From Actinoplanes sp. KI2 (GTDB taxonomy: Bacteria > Actinomycetota > Actinomycetes > Mycobacteriales > Micromonosporaceae): 64,000 nt of DNA. Below the pieces are notes generated by a model, which saw only the letters and a list, made by a program, of their open reading frames with translations, did not search any database and was not told the origin of the DNA. The stretch is taken from the NCBI RefSeq assembly GCF_025630775.1, contig NZ_JAOSZE010000039.1, positions 42,461 to 106,460 on the forward strand, in the 5' to 3' direction. Shown here piece by piece: positions 40,128-49,962 of this stretch. Position 1 is the stretch's first letter, and every line of letters begins with the position of its first letter. The translations under genes and the position numbers were made by a program.

Positions 40128-43100
40128 ATGTTGCTCATTCATCGCGCTGAGCGGACCGATCGGCTGGCGGATGCTCTGGCCGGCCTGCTGGCGGAGCCGC
40201 TCGGGGACCCGTTCGCGGCGGAGATCGTCGGGGTGCCGTCCAAGGGTGTGGAGCGGTGGCTGGCGCAGCGGCTGTCGCATCGGCTCGGTGCGGGGACGGG
40301 CGACGGCGGAGTCTGCGCCAACGTGCTGTTTCCCTCGGTTGCCGGGCTGTTGGAGCAGGTCGGCATGCCGGGTTCGGGTGACGATCCGTGGCGCCCAGAC
40401 CGGCTGGTGTGGCCGCTGTTGACGGTCGTCGACGAATGCCTGGCCGAGCCGTGGTGCCGGTCCCTGGCGGCGTATCTCGGTGCGATCAACGGCGATCCGG
40501 TGCGGCGCGGCCGGCGTTATGCGACCGCCCGGCGCCTGGCCGAGTTGTTCGACTCGTACGGCCGGCATCGGCCGGAGATGCTGCGGGCGTGGTCGGCCGG
40601 TGCGGACGCGGATGGTGTCGGTGGTCGGCTGCCGGACGATCTGGGGTGGCAGGCCGAGCTCTTCCGGCGTCTGGCCGGGCGGATGCCGGTGCCGGCGCCG
40701 GCCGAGCGGCTGGCCGAGGTCTGCGCGGCGCTGCGGAACGATCCGGGCTGCTCGCCGCTGCCCGAGCGGCTGTCGGTGTTCGGGCCGACCAGGCTGCCGG
40801 TCGCGTACGCCAGGCTGCTGGACGCCCTGGCGGCGGGACGCGACGTGCATGTGTGGCTGCCGCATCCGTCGCCGGTGCTGTGGGAGCGGCTGCGCCCGTA
40901 CACGGAAAGGGTGTTGCCCTTGGCCCGGGAGAGTGACCCGACGAGGGATCTGCCGCGGCATCCGCTGCTCGCCTCGCTCGGGCGTGACGTCCGCGAGGTG
41001 CAGCTGACGCTGGGTGCGGCCCAGGCGCGGCATCACCGCGGCCCGGCGTTCCCGGGCACTCTCCTCGGGCGGTTGCAGAGCGCGATCGCCGCCGACGAAG
41101 AACTGGGCGAGCTTGCCGCGGATCCGGCCGATCGCAGCGTTCAGGTGCATGCGTGTCATGGGCCGGACCGGCAGGTCGAGGTGCTCCGCGAGGTCATCCT
41201 GGGGCTGTTGTCCGCCGACCCGGGCCTCGAGCCGCGGGACATTCTGGTGATGTGCCCGGACATCGAGGTGTTCGCGCCGCTGATCTCGGCGTCGTTCGGG
41301 CTCGGCGCGGACGCCGAGCATCCCGCGCACCGGCTGCGGGTCCGGCTCGCCGACCGGGCGCTGCGGCACCTGAATCCGCTGTTCGGGGTGGTGGCCCACC
41401 TGATCGAGCTGGCCGACGCGCGGGTCACCGCGGCGCAGGTGCTCGACCTGGCGGGGATGGCGCCGGTGCGCCGCCGGTTCCGGTTCGACGACGACGATCT
41501 GGATCGGCTGCGGGAGCTGGTGGTCGAGTCGGGGGTGCGGTGGGGCCTGGATCCGGAGCACCGGTCACGTTTCCTGGTGCCGGCCCGCTCGAACACGTGG
41601 GTGGCGGGGCTGGACCGGATCCTGCTCGGCGCGGCGATGTCCGAGGAGGAACCGTGCTGGCTGGGCACCGCCCTGCCGCTGGACGACCTGGACTCCAGCG
41701 ACGTCGACCTCGCCGGGCGGCTGGCCGAGCTGGTCGATCGGCTCGCCGCGGTGCTGGCCGGATTCACCGGCGAACGACCGCCGGCCGAGTGGTTCAGCGC
41801 GATCGGGGCGGCGGTGGACGCGCTCACCGCCGTACCGGAAAAGGATGCCTGGCAACGCGCGCAACTGGACGGTGAGCTGGCGGCCGCGGGCGAGCAGGCC
41901 GAGACCGCCGGCCTCGGCCTCGCGGACGTCCGGTCGTTGCTGGGCGAGCACCTGCGGGGCAGCCCGACCCGGGCCAACTTCCGCACCGGCGACCTGACGA
42001 TGTGCACGATGGTGCCGATGCGGTCGGTGCCGCACCGGGTGATCTGCGTGCTCGGGCTGGACGACGGCGCCTTCCCGCGCGGCGGCGGAGTGGACGGCGA
42101 CGATCTGCTCGGCCGGACGCCGTGCGTGGGGGAGCGGGATCTGCGCGGCGAGGATCGGCAGCTGCTGCTGGACGCGGTGATGGCGGCGACGGACACCCTG
42201 GTCCTGCTGTATTCGGGCGCGAGCGAGCGGACGAACGCGCCGCGCCCGCCGGCCGTCCCGCTGGACGAGCTGCTGGATGCGCTTGGCCCGATGCGCGACG
42301 TGGTGCTGACCCGGCATCCGCTGCAGCCGTTCGACGCCCGCAACTTCACCGGGCCGTTCAGCTTCGACACCGTCGCGCTGGCCGGGGCGGTCGCCGCGAC
42401 GGGGGAGCGGCAGGAGGAGCCGCCCTTCCTGCCGGCGCCGCTGGCGCCGCCGGCGGGCGACGTGGTCGAGCTGGTCGACCTGCAGGCGTTCTTCGCCCAT
42501 CCGGTACGGGCGTTCGTGCGTCGCCGGCTCGGGGTCGGCTACTTCGGCGACGACGGGGAGCCGGCCGACGGTTTGCCGGTCGAGCTGGACGCGCTCGAGA
42601 AGTGGTCGGTGGGGGAGCGGCTGCTTCGGTCCCTGTTGGACGGTGCCGATCTGACGCGGTGCGTGCAGGCGGAGTGGCGGCGGGGCATGGTGCCGCCCGG
42701 CCCGCTGGGCGCCCGCCTGCTCGACACGATCGCGGACGAGGTCCAGCCCCTCGCCGCGGCGGCGATGACGCACCTGGCCGGGACGCCGGAGGCGATCGAC
42801 GTCACCGTGGCGTTGCCGGACGGGCGGAAGGTCACCGGCACGGTCGGCGACGTGCACGGCGACACGGTGGTGGCGGTCTCGTACTCGAAGGTCTCGCCGA
42901 AGCATCGCCTGCGGGCGTGGCTCAACCTGCTCGTCCTGACCGCCGCCCGGCCCGGGACACCGTGGCGGGTGGTGACGATCGGCCGGGGCGTACGCGGAAA
43001 ACTGGCCCGCTCGTCGTTCGGGCCGATCGATGCCACCATCGCCGAGGAACACCTGGCCGCCTTGGTCGCGCTGTCCGACGAGGGACTGTGCGAGCCGCTC

Positions 43101-43361
43101 CCGTGGAGCGTCAAGGCTTCGCACGCGTACGCCAAATGCCGCATCGCCGGCGGGAATCCGGAAAGCGCGTTGGCGAAAGCCCGTGCCGAATGGACGCGGT
43201 ATGAGGGCGGCGGCGAGGCCGACGATGCCGAGCACCGCCTGGTGTGGGGCCCGGACGCCGCGCTGGACCGGCTGCTCGACGGTGATCGGACCCGGTTTGG
43301 TGTGCTGGCCATGCGGGTGTGGGAGCCGCTGTGCCGGGCCGAGACGACGGAGCAGCTTTGA
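40128..43361 (+). CDS. recC: Exodeoxyribonuclease V subunit gamma
   Basis: 1077 aa, the scaffold subunit of RecBCD that holds RecB and RecD and recognises Chi during repair of double-strand ends. Family features: VPSKGVERWLAQRLSHRLG near the start and MVPMRSVPHRVICVLGLDDG / FPR (~640), the inactivated helicase motif typical of RecC. Start ATG 40128 matches the family N-terminus (MLLIHRAERTDRLADALAGL); longer frames lack it. Stop overlaps the recB start (TGATG). Confidence 0.95.
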   Translation: MLLIHRAERTDRLADALAGLLAEPLGDPFAAEIVGVPSKGVERWLAQRLSHRLGAGTGDGGVCANVLFPSVAGLLEQVGMPGSGDDPWRPDRLVWPLLTVVDECLAEPWCRSLAAYLGAINGDPVRRGRRYATARRLAELFDSYGRHRPEMLRAWSAGADADGVGGRLPDDLGWQAELFRRLAGRMPVPAPAERLAEVCAALRNDPGCSPLPERLSVFGPTRLPVAYARLLDALAAGRDVHVWLPHPSPVLWERLRPYTERVLPLARESDPTRDLPRHPLLASLGRDVREVQLTLGAAQARHHRGPAFPGTLLGRLQSAIAADEELGELAADPADRSVQVHACHGPDRQVEVLREVILGLLSADPGLEPRDILVMCPDIEVFAPLISASFGLGADAEHPAHRLRVRLADRALRHLNPLFGVVAHLIELADARVTAAQVLDLAGMAPVRRRFRFDDDDLDRLRELVVESGVRWGLDPEHRSRFLVPARSNTWVAGLDRILLGAAMSEEEPCWLGTALPLDDLDSSDVDLAGRLAELVDRLAAVLAGFTGERPPAEWFSAIGAAVDALTAVPEKDAWQRAQLDGELAAAGEQAETAGLGLADVRSLLGEHLRGSPTRANFRTGDLTMCTMVPMRSVPHRVICVLGLDDGAFPRGGGVDGDDLLGRTPCVGERDLRGEDRQLLLDAVMAATDTLVLLYSGASERTNAPRPPAVPLDELLDALGPMRDVVLTRHPLQPFDARNFTGPFSFDTVALAGAVAATGERQEEPPFLPAPLAPPAGDVVELVDLQAFFAHPVRAFVRRRLGVGYFGDDGEPADGLPVELDALEKWSVGERLLRSLLDGADLTRCVQAEWRRGMVPPGPLGARLLDTIADEVQPLAAAAMTHLAGTPEAIDVTVALPDGRKVTGTVGDVHGDTVVAVSYSKVSPKHRLRAWLNLLVLTAARPGTPWRVVTIGRGVRGKLARSSFGPIDATIAEEHLAALVALSDEGLCEPLPWSVKASHAYAKCRIAGGNPESALAKARAEWTRYEGGGEADDAEHRLVWGPDAALDRLLDGDRTRFGVLAMRVWEPLCRAETTEQL

Positions 43362-46300
43362 TGACGGCGACCGCGTTCGACGTGCGCGGGCCGCTGCCGA
43401 CCGGTACCACGATCCTGGAGGCCAGTGCCGGCACCGGCAAGACGTTCACCATCGCGGCGCTGGCCGCCCGGTACGTCGCCGAGGGCCACGATCTTCGCCA
43501 GTTGCTGCTGGTGACCTTCGGCCGGGCGGCCACCGCCGAACTGCGGCAGCGGGTCCGGGAACGCCTGGTCAGCGCGGAACGTGGGCTCGCCGACCCGGCC
43601 GGCGCGCGGGCGTCGGACGACCTGGTGCTGGGGTTGCTGGCCGACGCCGTACCGGAGGAGGTTGCTCTTCGCCGTCGTCGCCTGGCCGCCGTCGTCGCCG
43701 ATTTCGATGCCGCGACCATCGCCACCACCCACCAGTTCTGCCACCAGGTGCTGGCCGGGCTCGGCATCGCCGCGGACACCGACCCGGACGGCGTCTTCGT
43801 CGAGGACCTCGACGACCTGATCACCGAGGTCGTCGACGACCTGTACGTCCGCAAGTACGCCACCCCGGACGCGCCGGATCCCCACTTCGGGCGGCAGACG
43901 GCCCTAGCCATCGCCCGGCAGGCGGTCACCGACGGGCAGGCGCGGCTGGAGCCGGCGGACGCGCCGCTCGACGACGTGGCGCAGGTGCGGTACCGGTTCG
44001 CGGCGAAGGTCCGAGACGAGGTGCGGCGACGCAAGCGGGAACGACGGCTGTACTGCTTCGACGACATGCTCTCCGGCCTCGACGAGGCGCTGCGCGATCC
44101 GGTCCGGGGACCGGCCGCCTGCCGGCGCCTGCGTGAGCGGTACGCGGTCGTGCTGGTCGACGAGTTCCAGGACACCGACCCGGTCCAGTGGAACATCGTG
44201 CGCACCGCGTTCCACGGCCACACCACGCTCATCCTGATCGGCGACCCGAAACAGGCCATCTACGCGTTCCGCGGCGCCGACGTGATCAGTTATCTGTCCG
44301 CGTCCGGCGACGCACCGGCGCACGCCACGCTCGCGACGAACTGGCGCAGCGACCGCGGTGTCCTCTCCGCCTTCGAGACGGTGTTCGGCACCGCGGCGCT
44401 GGGCGACGGCCGGATCACCGTACGGCCGGTGGGCGCGGCGCACGAGGCCGCCCGGCTGCCCGGCGCCCCGTTCCGGCTGCGGGTGCTGGGCCGCACCGGC
44501 TTTGCCCTCAACAGGTCCGGCCTGATCTCGGCACCCGACGCCCGTGCCGCGGTCACCGCGGATCTGGCCGCGGAAGTGGTGGCGCTGCTCGATGCGGGGT
44601 CGGTGGCCCCGGGCGACATCGCGGTGCTGGTGCGTACCCATCGGCAGAGCACCCAGGTTCAGCAGGCGCTGTCCGCGCTCGGGCTGCCCGCGGTGCTGGC
44701 CGGCACCACCAGCGTGTTCGGCACCGCGGCCGCCCGGGACTGGCTCGCCGTCCTGGAAGGCCTCGAACAGCCGCACCGCGGCACCCGGGTCGCGGCCGCC
44801 GCACTGACCGGCCTGATCGGATGGTCCGCTCAACGGCTGGCCACCGCCACCGAGGCGGAGCTGGACGAGCTTGGCAGCACCCTGCGGCACTGGGCCCGGC
44901 TGGTCGGCACCCGCGGCATCGCCGCCCTGCTGGAAGCGATCACCGCGACCGGGCTTCCGGCCCGGCTGCTCGCCCGCCGCTCCGGCGAACGCCACCTCAC
45001 CGATCTGCGGCACGTGGGCATGGCCCTGCACGCCGCCGCCGTCGAGGGCGGACTCGGCCTGACCACGGTCACCGAATGGCTGCGCCGGCGCATCGAGGAC
45101 GCCCCGCACGACGTCAGCGTGGAACGCAGCCGGCGGCTCGAATCCGACGCCGACGCCGTGCAGATCGTCACCGTGCACAGCAGCAAGGGCCTGGAGTACC
45201 CGGTGGTTTTCCTGCCGTTCGGCTGGGACCGGTTCGTCGCCGACCCCGACCTGCCGCGCCTGCACGACGACACCGGCGCTCGGGTGCTCGACGTCGGCGG
45301 CCCCGGCGGCCCCCGCTTCCAGGAGTCCCTACGCCGACATCGAGCCGAGGAGGACGGCGAGGACCTGAGGCTGATGTACGTGGCCCTGACTCGCGCCGCC
45401 TGCCAGGTCGTGGCGTGGTGGGCGCCGACCGCGAACACCCGGTCGTCGGCCCTGCACCGCTTCCTGTTCGGGCGGCCGGCGGACGCACAGAACCCCGACG
45501 CTCAGTACGACGTGCCGGACGACGCCGCCGCCCTGCACCACCTGCAGGGTCTCGCGTCGGTGGACTTCGCGGTGAGCCCGGTGCCCCCGGCCGGGCCGCC
45601 CGTCACCTGGCAGGCGTCTCGCTTCAGCCCGCCGCATCTCACGGCGGCCCGCTTCACCCGCCACCTCGACCTCGGCTGGCGTCGCACCTCGTACTCGCGC
45701 CTCACCGCCGGTGAGCACGACGGCCCCGGCGTGGACAGTGAGACCGGCCTCGAGGACGACGACGAGACCATGCCGCCGCTGCCATCCACCGGGGACGGAT
45801 CCGGTCTGCCCTCACCGATGAGCGCCCTCCCGACCGGAGCCACCTTCGGCACCCTTCTGCACGCCGTGCTGGAACGGGCCGACTTCACCGCCGGTGACCT
45901 CGTCACGCACGCCGAGACCCTGCTCGGCCCGGCGTCCAGTTTGGATGCGCATGAGCTGGCAACCGCCCTGACGCCCGCACTGCACACCCCGCTCGGGCCG
46001 CTCGCCGACCAGCGGCGGCTCGCCGACTTCGGGCCCGGCGACCGCCTCAACGAGCTGGACTTCGAGCTGCCGCTGCACGGCGGCGACCGGCCGAGGCCCG
46101 GCGCCGGCAGCACGCTGAGCGTCATCGGTGACGCCCTCGCCCGGCACCTCGACCCCGCCGATCCGATGGCCGGCTACGCCGAACGGCTCCGCACCCCGCC
46201 GCTCGGCCCGCAACCATTGCGCGGCTACCTCGCGGGCAGCATCGACGCCGTGGTGCGGCTGCCCGGCCCGCGCTACGTCGTCATCGACTACAAATCCAAC

Positions 46301-46615
46301 TGGCTCGGACCACCCGGGTCCTCGCTCACCGCGTACCACTATCGGCCGGAGGCCCTCAACCAGGCGATGATCGCCGCGCACTATCCGCTCCAAGCCCTGC
46401 TCTACGCGGTCGCCCTGCACCGATATCTGCGCTGGCGTCAGCCCGGCTACGACCCGGCCGCGCATCTCGGCGGCGTGCTCTACCTCTTCCTGCGCGGCAT
46501 GTGCGGACCCCAAACGCCAATAACCGACGGCATCCCGTACGGGGTATTCAGCTGGCGTCCCCCGCACACCCTGATCACCGAATTGTCCGACCTGCTCGAC
46601 AGCGGCCGCCCATGA
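43361..46615 (+). CDS. recB: Exodeoxyribonuclease V subunit beta (helicase-nuclease)
   Basis: 1084 aa. UvrD-type SF1 helicase with Walker A EASAGTGKTFT (~20-30) and motif II VLVDEFQDTDPVQW (~265). A C-terminal RecB nuclease domain has VIDYKSNWLG (~972-982) supplying the D-x-K catalytic pair, after the upstream acidic stretch LNELDFELPL. All needed motifs look intact. Coupled to recC by a TGATG overlap and to recD by ATGA. Confidence 0.95.
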   Translation: MTATAFDVRGPLPTGTTILEASAGTGKTFTIAALAARYVAEGHDLRQLLLVTFGRAATAELRQRVRERLVSAERGLADPAGARASDDLVLGLLADAVPEEVALRRRRLAAVVADFDAATIATTHQFCHQVLAGLGIAADTDPDGVFVEDLDDLITEVVDDLYVRKYATPDAPDPHFGRQTALAIARQAVTDGQARLEPADAPLDDVAQVRYRFAAKVRDEVRRRKRERRLYCFDDMLSGLDEALRDPVRGPAACRRLRERYAVVLVDEFQDTDPVQWNIVRTAFHGHTTLILIGDPKQAIYAFRGADVISYLSASGDAPAHATLATNWRSDRGVLSAFETVFGTAALGDGRITVRPVGAAHEAARLPGAPFRLRVLGRTGFALNRSGLISAPDARAAVTADLAAEVVALLDAGSVAPGDIAVLVRTHRQSTQVQQALSALGLPAVLAGTTSVFGTAAARDWLAVLEGLEQPHRGTRVAAAALTGLIGWSAQRLATATEAELDELGSTLRHWARLVGTRGIAALLEAITATGLPARLLARRSGERHLTDLRHVGMALHAAAVEGGLGLTTVTEWLRRRIEDAPHDVSVERSRRLESDADAVQIVTVHSSKGLEYPVVFLPFGWDRFVADPDLPRLHDDTGARVLDVGGPGGPRFQESLRRHRAEEDGEDLRLMYVALTRAACQVVAWWAPTANTRSSALHRFLFGRPADAQNPDAQYDVPDDAAALHHLQGLASVDFAVSPVPPAGPPVTWQASRFSPPHLTAARFTRHLDLGWRRTSYSRLTAGEHDGPGVDSETGLEDDDETMPPLPSTGDGSGLPSPMSALPTGATFGTLLHAVLERADFTAGDLVTHAETLLGPASSLDAHELATALTPALHTPLGPLADQRRLADFGPGDRLNELDFELPLHGGDRPRPGAGSTLSVIGDALARHLDPADPMAGYAERLRTPPLGPQPLRGYLAGSIDAVVRLPGPRYVVIDYKSNWLGPPGSSLTAYHYRPEALNQAMIAAHYPLQALLYAVALHRYLRWRQPGYDPAAHLGGVLYLFLRGMCGPQTPITDGIPYGVFSWRPPHTLITELSDLLDSGRP

Positions 46616-48384
46616 CCGTCGTCATCGAGCGCGCGCTGCGAGCCACCGGCCTGCTGGCTTCATTCAACGATGCCGGTGTGCTCAGCCTCGCCGACGTCCA
46701 CATCGCCCGGCGCGTGGCGATGCTCGGCGGCGAGCCGGACGAGACCGTCCACCTCGCCATCGCCCTCACCGTACGGGCCCTGCGGCTGGGCTCGGTCTGC
46801 ATCGACCTGGCCACCGCGCACCACACCACCTCGGCCGACGAGGACATCGACGTGAGCACGCTGCCGTGGCCCGATCCGCTTGCCTGGCTGGTCGCCTGCG
46901 CCCTCAGCCCGGTGGTGTCCGCGGCCGGCGAATCCGGCCGGCCGATGCGCCTGGTCCGCGGCCTGCTCTACCTCGACCGTTACTGGCGTGACGAGGAACT
47001 GGTCCGTCGGCACCTGCAGCAACGGGCCACCGCACCGCCGGTCGACCTCGGGCGGTTGCGCGCCGACCTCGACCACCTCTTCGACGCCGACGCGGACCGG
47101 CAGCGGCTCGCCGCCGCGGTTACCGCGCTGCGCCGCGTCGCCGTGCTGGCCGGCGGACCCGGCACCGGCAAGACCACCACCATCGCCCGCCTGCTGGCCG
47201 TGCTGTGCGCGCAACCCGGCGACCCGCCCCGCATCGCCCTGGCCGCACCCACCGGCAAAGCGGCCGCCCGCCTGGAAGAGGCGGTCCGGTCGGCGGCCCG
47301 CGATCTTCCGCTGCCCGACCTGCACGCCTCGACCGTTCACCGGCTGCTCGGCCGCCGCCCCGGCTCCCGCACCAGGTTCCGGCACCACCGCGGCAACCAT
47401 CTCCCGTACGACATCGTGGTCATCGACGAGACGTCGATGGTCTCGCTCACCCTGATGGCCCGGCTGATCGAGGCGGTCCGCCCGAACGCCCGGCTCATCC
47501 TCGTCGGCGACCCCAACCAACTCGCCTCGGTAGAAGCAGGCGCCGTCCTGGGCGACATCGTCACCGCGGCCGGACCGCCCGAACCGGCCCTGGACGACGC
47601 CCTGAGCTCGCTGGGCTTCCCCGCACCGACGGTCGCCAACGGCGTCGTCACGCTCGACCGGATCTGGCGCTTCGGCGGCGACATCGCCCGGCTCGCCGCA
47701 TCCGTCCGGGCCGGCGACGACGACGCCGTGCTGACCCTGCTGCGCTCCGGCAGCGCGGAAATCGAGTTCGTGGAGTCACCCGCCGACGAATCGCCGGGCC
47801 TGCGCAGCGACGTGATCGCCAGCCTGTCCCTGGTTACCTCGGCGGCCGAACGCGGGGACGCCGCGGCCGCCCTGACCGGCCTGGAAGCGCACCGGCTGCT
47901 CTGCGCCCACCGGCACGGCCCGCACGGCGTCACCCACTGGACCACCCAGATCGAAAGCTGGCTGCCCGCCGGCCAACTGACCGAACCGGCCCCCGGCCGC
48001 CCCCTGCTGATCACCGCCAACGACTACGACACCGGCCTCTACAACGGCGACACCGGCGTGGTGATCCAGACCCCGGACGGCCTGCGCGCCGCCTTCGCCC
48101 GCGGCGGCGACATCGCCCTGATCCCGCCGTCCCGGGTGTCCGAGGCCCAGCCGCTGTACGCGATGACCGTCCACCGCAGCCAGGGCAGCCAGTTCGACCG
48201 CGTCTCCCTCGTGCTGCCGCCGGCCACCTCCCCGCTGCTCACCCGAGAGCTGTTCTACACCGCGGTGACCCGGGCCAAGAGCGGCCTGCGCATCCTCGGC
48301 AGCGAGGAGGCGGTGCGGGCGGCGGTGAACCGGCCGATCGCCCGAGCGAGCGGTCTGCGCGAAAGCCTCTCCGTGGGCCTCTGA
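46612..48384 (+). CDS. recD: Exodeoxyribonuclease V subunit alpha (5'-3' helicase)
   Basis: 590 aa. N-terminal RecD region, Walker A GGPGTGKTTTIARL (~180), motif II VVIDETSMVS (~267), and a C-terminal UvrD_C-type helicase motif (YAMTVHRSQGSQFDRVSLVL). Coupled to recB, so the three subunits are made together. The stop touches the stop of the convergent gene with no gap. Confidence 0.95.
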   Translation: MTVVIERALRATGLLASFNDAGVLSLADVHIARRVAMLGGEPDETVHLAIALTVRALRLGSVCIDLATAHHTTSADEDIDVSTLPWPDPLAWLVACALSPVVSAAGESGRPMRLVRGLLYLDRYWRDEELVRRHLQQRATAPPVDLGRLRADLDHLFDADADRQRLAAAVTALRRVAVLAGGPGTGKTTTIARLLAVLCAQPGDPPRIALAAPTGKAAARLEEAVRSAARDLPLPDLHASTVHRLLGRRPGSRTRFRHHRGNHLPYDIVVIDETSMVSLTLMARLIEAVRPNARLILVGDPNQLASVEAGAVLGDIVTAAGPPEPALDDALSSLGFPAPTVANGVVTLDRIWRFGGDIARLAASVRAGDDDAVLTLLRSGSAEIEFVESPADESPGLRSDVIASLSLVTSAAERGDAAAALTGLEAHRLLCAHRHGPHGVTHWTTQIESWLPAGQLTEPAPGRPLLITANDYDTGLYNGDTGVVIQTPDGLRAAFARGGDIALIPPSRVSEAQPLYAMTVHRSQGSQFDRVSLVLPPATSPLLTRELFYTAVTRAKSGLRILGSEEAVRAAVNRPIARASGLRESLSVGL

Positions 48385-49875
48385 CTAGCCAAATGCTTCG
48401 ACGATGCGCCGGAGCTCCTCGTTGACGTAGTAGCCGTGATCGGCGAGCAGAGCCCGCATCTCGCCGAGCGCCGCCTTCCCGTCCACGCCCCTGCGGAGCA
48501 TCGCGTATCGCGCGCCCACGGCCGGCGTCCGGCTCTGCCCCGCCGCGCAGTGCAACAGCACCCGATGACCCTCGTCGCGCAGGGCGAGCACGATCCGGGC
48601 CGCCTGGTCCAGCGCGAACGCGGTGTTCGCATTGGCCCCCGGCTGATCGACCAGCCACACCTGCACCTGATTTGCCGCGGGCACACCGGCGAACTGCGAC
48701 CGCCCCACCCGGCACAGCGAAACCACCGCCGTCACCCCGGCCGCGACCGCATCGGTCACCAGATTGCCCAGGATGACACCGTCGTCGTCGGGGTGCGCGA
48801 CCATCAACGCCTGCGAGATCGGCGGCTCCATCCGGTCACAGCCCGGCCAGCCCACCCGATCCGGCTTCCCGCCCGCGGCGGTCAGCAACCCCAACGCCAT
48901 CAGGTCCGCGGCTCGCTTGCGCTCCCAGCCGTGCACGGCCCGCTGCCAATCCAGACGTACGCCGGAAGAGCCCCACCGCGCGCCCAGCAGCATGCCCGCG
49001 ATCGCCGCCACCGTGTCCGTGTCGTTGCCCGCGCCCACCGCCGCATACAGCGCGTCCCGCAGGTGGTCGCAGGCGAAAACACCGCTACCTGGATCGTCAC
49101 CCGGCACCGCCGTACCCGAAATGGCCGACCACGCCGCCTGCAGCGCCGTGACCACGAACCCGTTGTTGGGAAAATGCGCCGGCGGGTGCCGCTCCGCCTC
49201 GTCGAGCCACCCGGCCCAGTGCCCCCGGCGCTCGTCCGGAATCAGCTCCAGCCCTTCACGCAGCCCGTCGAACGTGCCATCGAGCACGGCCCGGCGGATC
49301 GCCGCGCACCACAGCACACAGCCGTCCCCCGCGAGCGGATCGAAATGGGTCAGATCGCTGACGGCCCGCGCCGCCTCCGCCATCGTCACCGGATCCCTGA
49401 GATACGCGAGCGCCACCACGCCCGTACGCATCAGCGAGCCGTTGCCGGCGCTCTTGCCGGTCTCCTCATGCAGGGCGCGAGCAGCATCCCGTACGGCGGC
49501 GCCGAGGCCGTCCGGCCGGTGCCCCTTGACCGCATCCAGCACCCGACGGGTCTGAATGCCGATGTCGGTGGCCCCCTCGGTCCGCCACCGCACAAAGTTC
49601 GCCGCGATCCGATCGAGCGCCGCGGCCTCGCGAAGGTCCACGCCGGTCGCCGCCACCTCGGCGATGCACACGGCCATCTGCGTGTCGTCGCTGTACTCGC
49701 CGGGCGCGTAGTCACCGAGCCCGCCACCGCTCATCCGCGGCGCCTCCCCGCCCGGCGGCGGAGCCGCGAACTCATACGGCACGCCGAGGGCATCGCCGCA
49801 CGCGGCGCCCAGCAACACCCCGGCGGCACGGTCACTCTGTATGGCGGTCAGTCGTACGGGCGCGCTCAGGACCAT
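48385..49875 (-). CDS. ADP-ribosylglycohydrolase fused to a dual-specificity-phosphatase-like domain
   Basis: 496 aa from ATG 49875; a GTG at 49920 would add 15 residues. The N-terminal ~320 residues are an ADP-ribosylglycohydrolase (DraG/ARH): GDALGVPYEF, YSDDTQMA and GNDTDTVAAI carry the Mg-binding Asp/Glu/Thr set. The last ~150 residues match the DSP/Tyr phosphatase fold with active loop HCAAGQSRTP (Cys-x5-Arg). The enzyme would remove ADP-ribose and act on a phosphoester, possibly both ends of an ADP-ribose/phosphate metabolite. It lies 3' of the giant helicase gene on the same strand. Confidence 0.9.
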   Translation of the reverse strand: MVLSAPVRLTAIQSDRAAGVLLGAACGDALGVPYEFAAPPPGGEAPRMSGGGLGDYAPGEYSDDTQMAVCIAEVAATGVDLREAAALDRIAANFVRWRTEGATDIGIQTRRVLDAVKGHRPDGLGAAVRDAARALHEETGKSAGNGSLMRTGVVALAYLRDPVTMAEAARAVSDLTHFDPLAGDGCVLWCAAIRRAVLDGTFDGLREGLELIPDERRGHWAGWLDEAERHPPAHFPNNGFVVTALQAAWSAISGTAVPGDDPGSGVFACDHLRDALYAAVGAGNDTDTVAAIAGMLLGARWGSSGVRLDWQRAVHGWERKRAADLMALGLLTAAGGKPDRVGWPGCDRMEPPISQALMVAHPDDDGVILGNLVTDAVAAGVTAVVSLCRVGRSQFAGVPAANQVQVWLVDQPGANANTAFALDQAARIVLALRDEGHRVLLHCAAGQSRTPAVGARYAMLRRGVDGKAALGEMRALLADHGYYVNEELRRIVEAFG

Positions 49876-49962
49876 GCCTTCGATTGTCGGCTGGGCGAAA
49901 TCCTTCGCCCAGCGATTCACGGATTCTTGCCCACCCGCCAGTCACGGTGCCGAAGATTCGGG

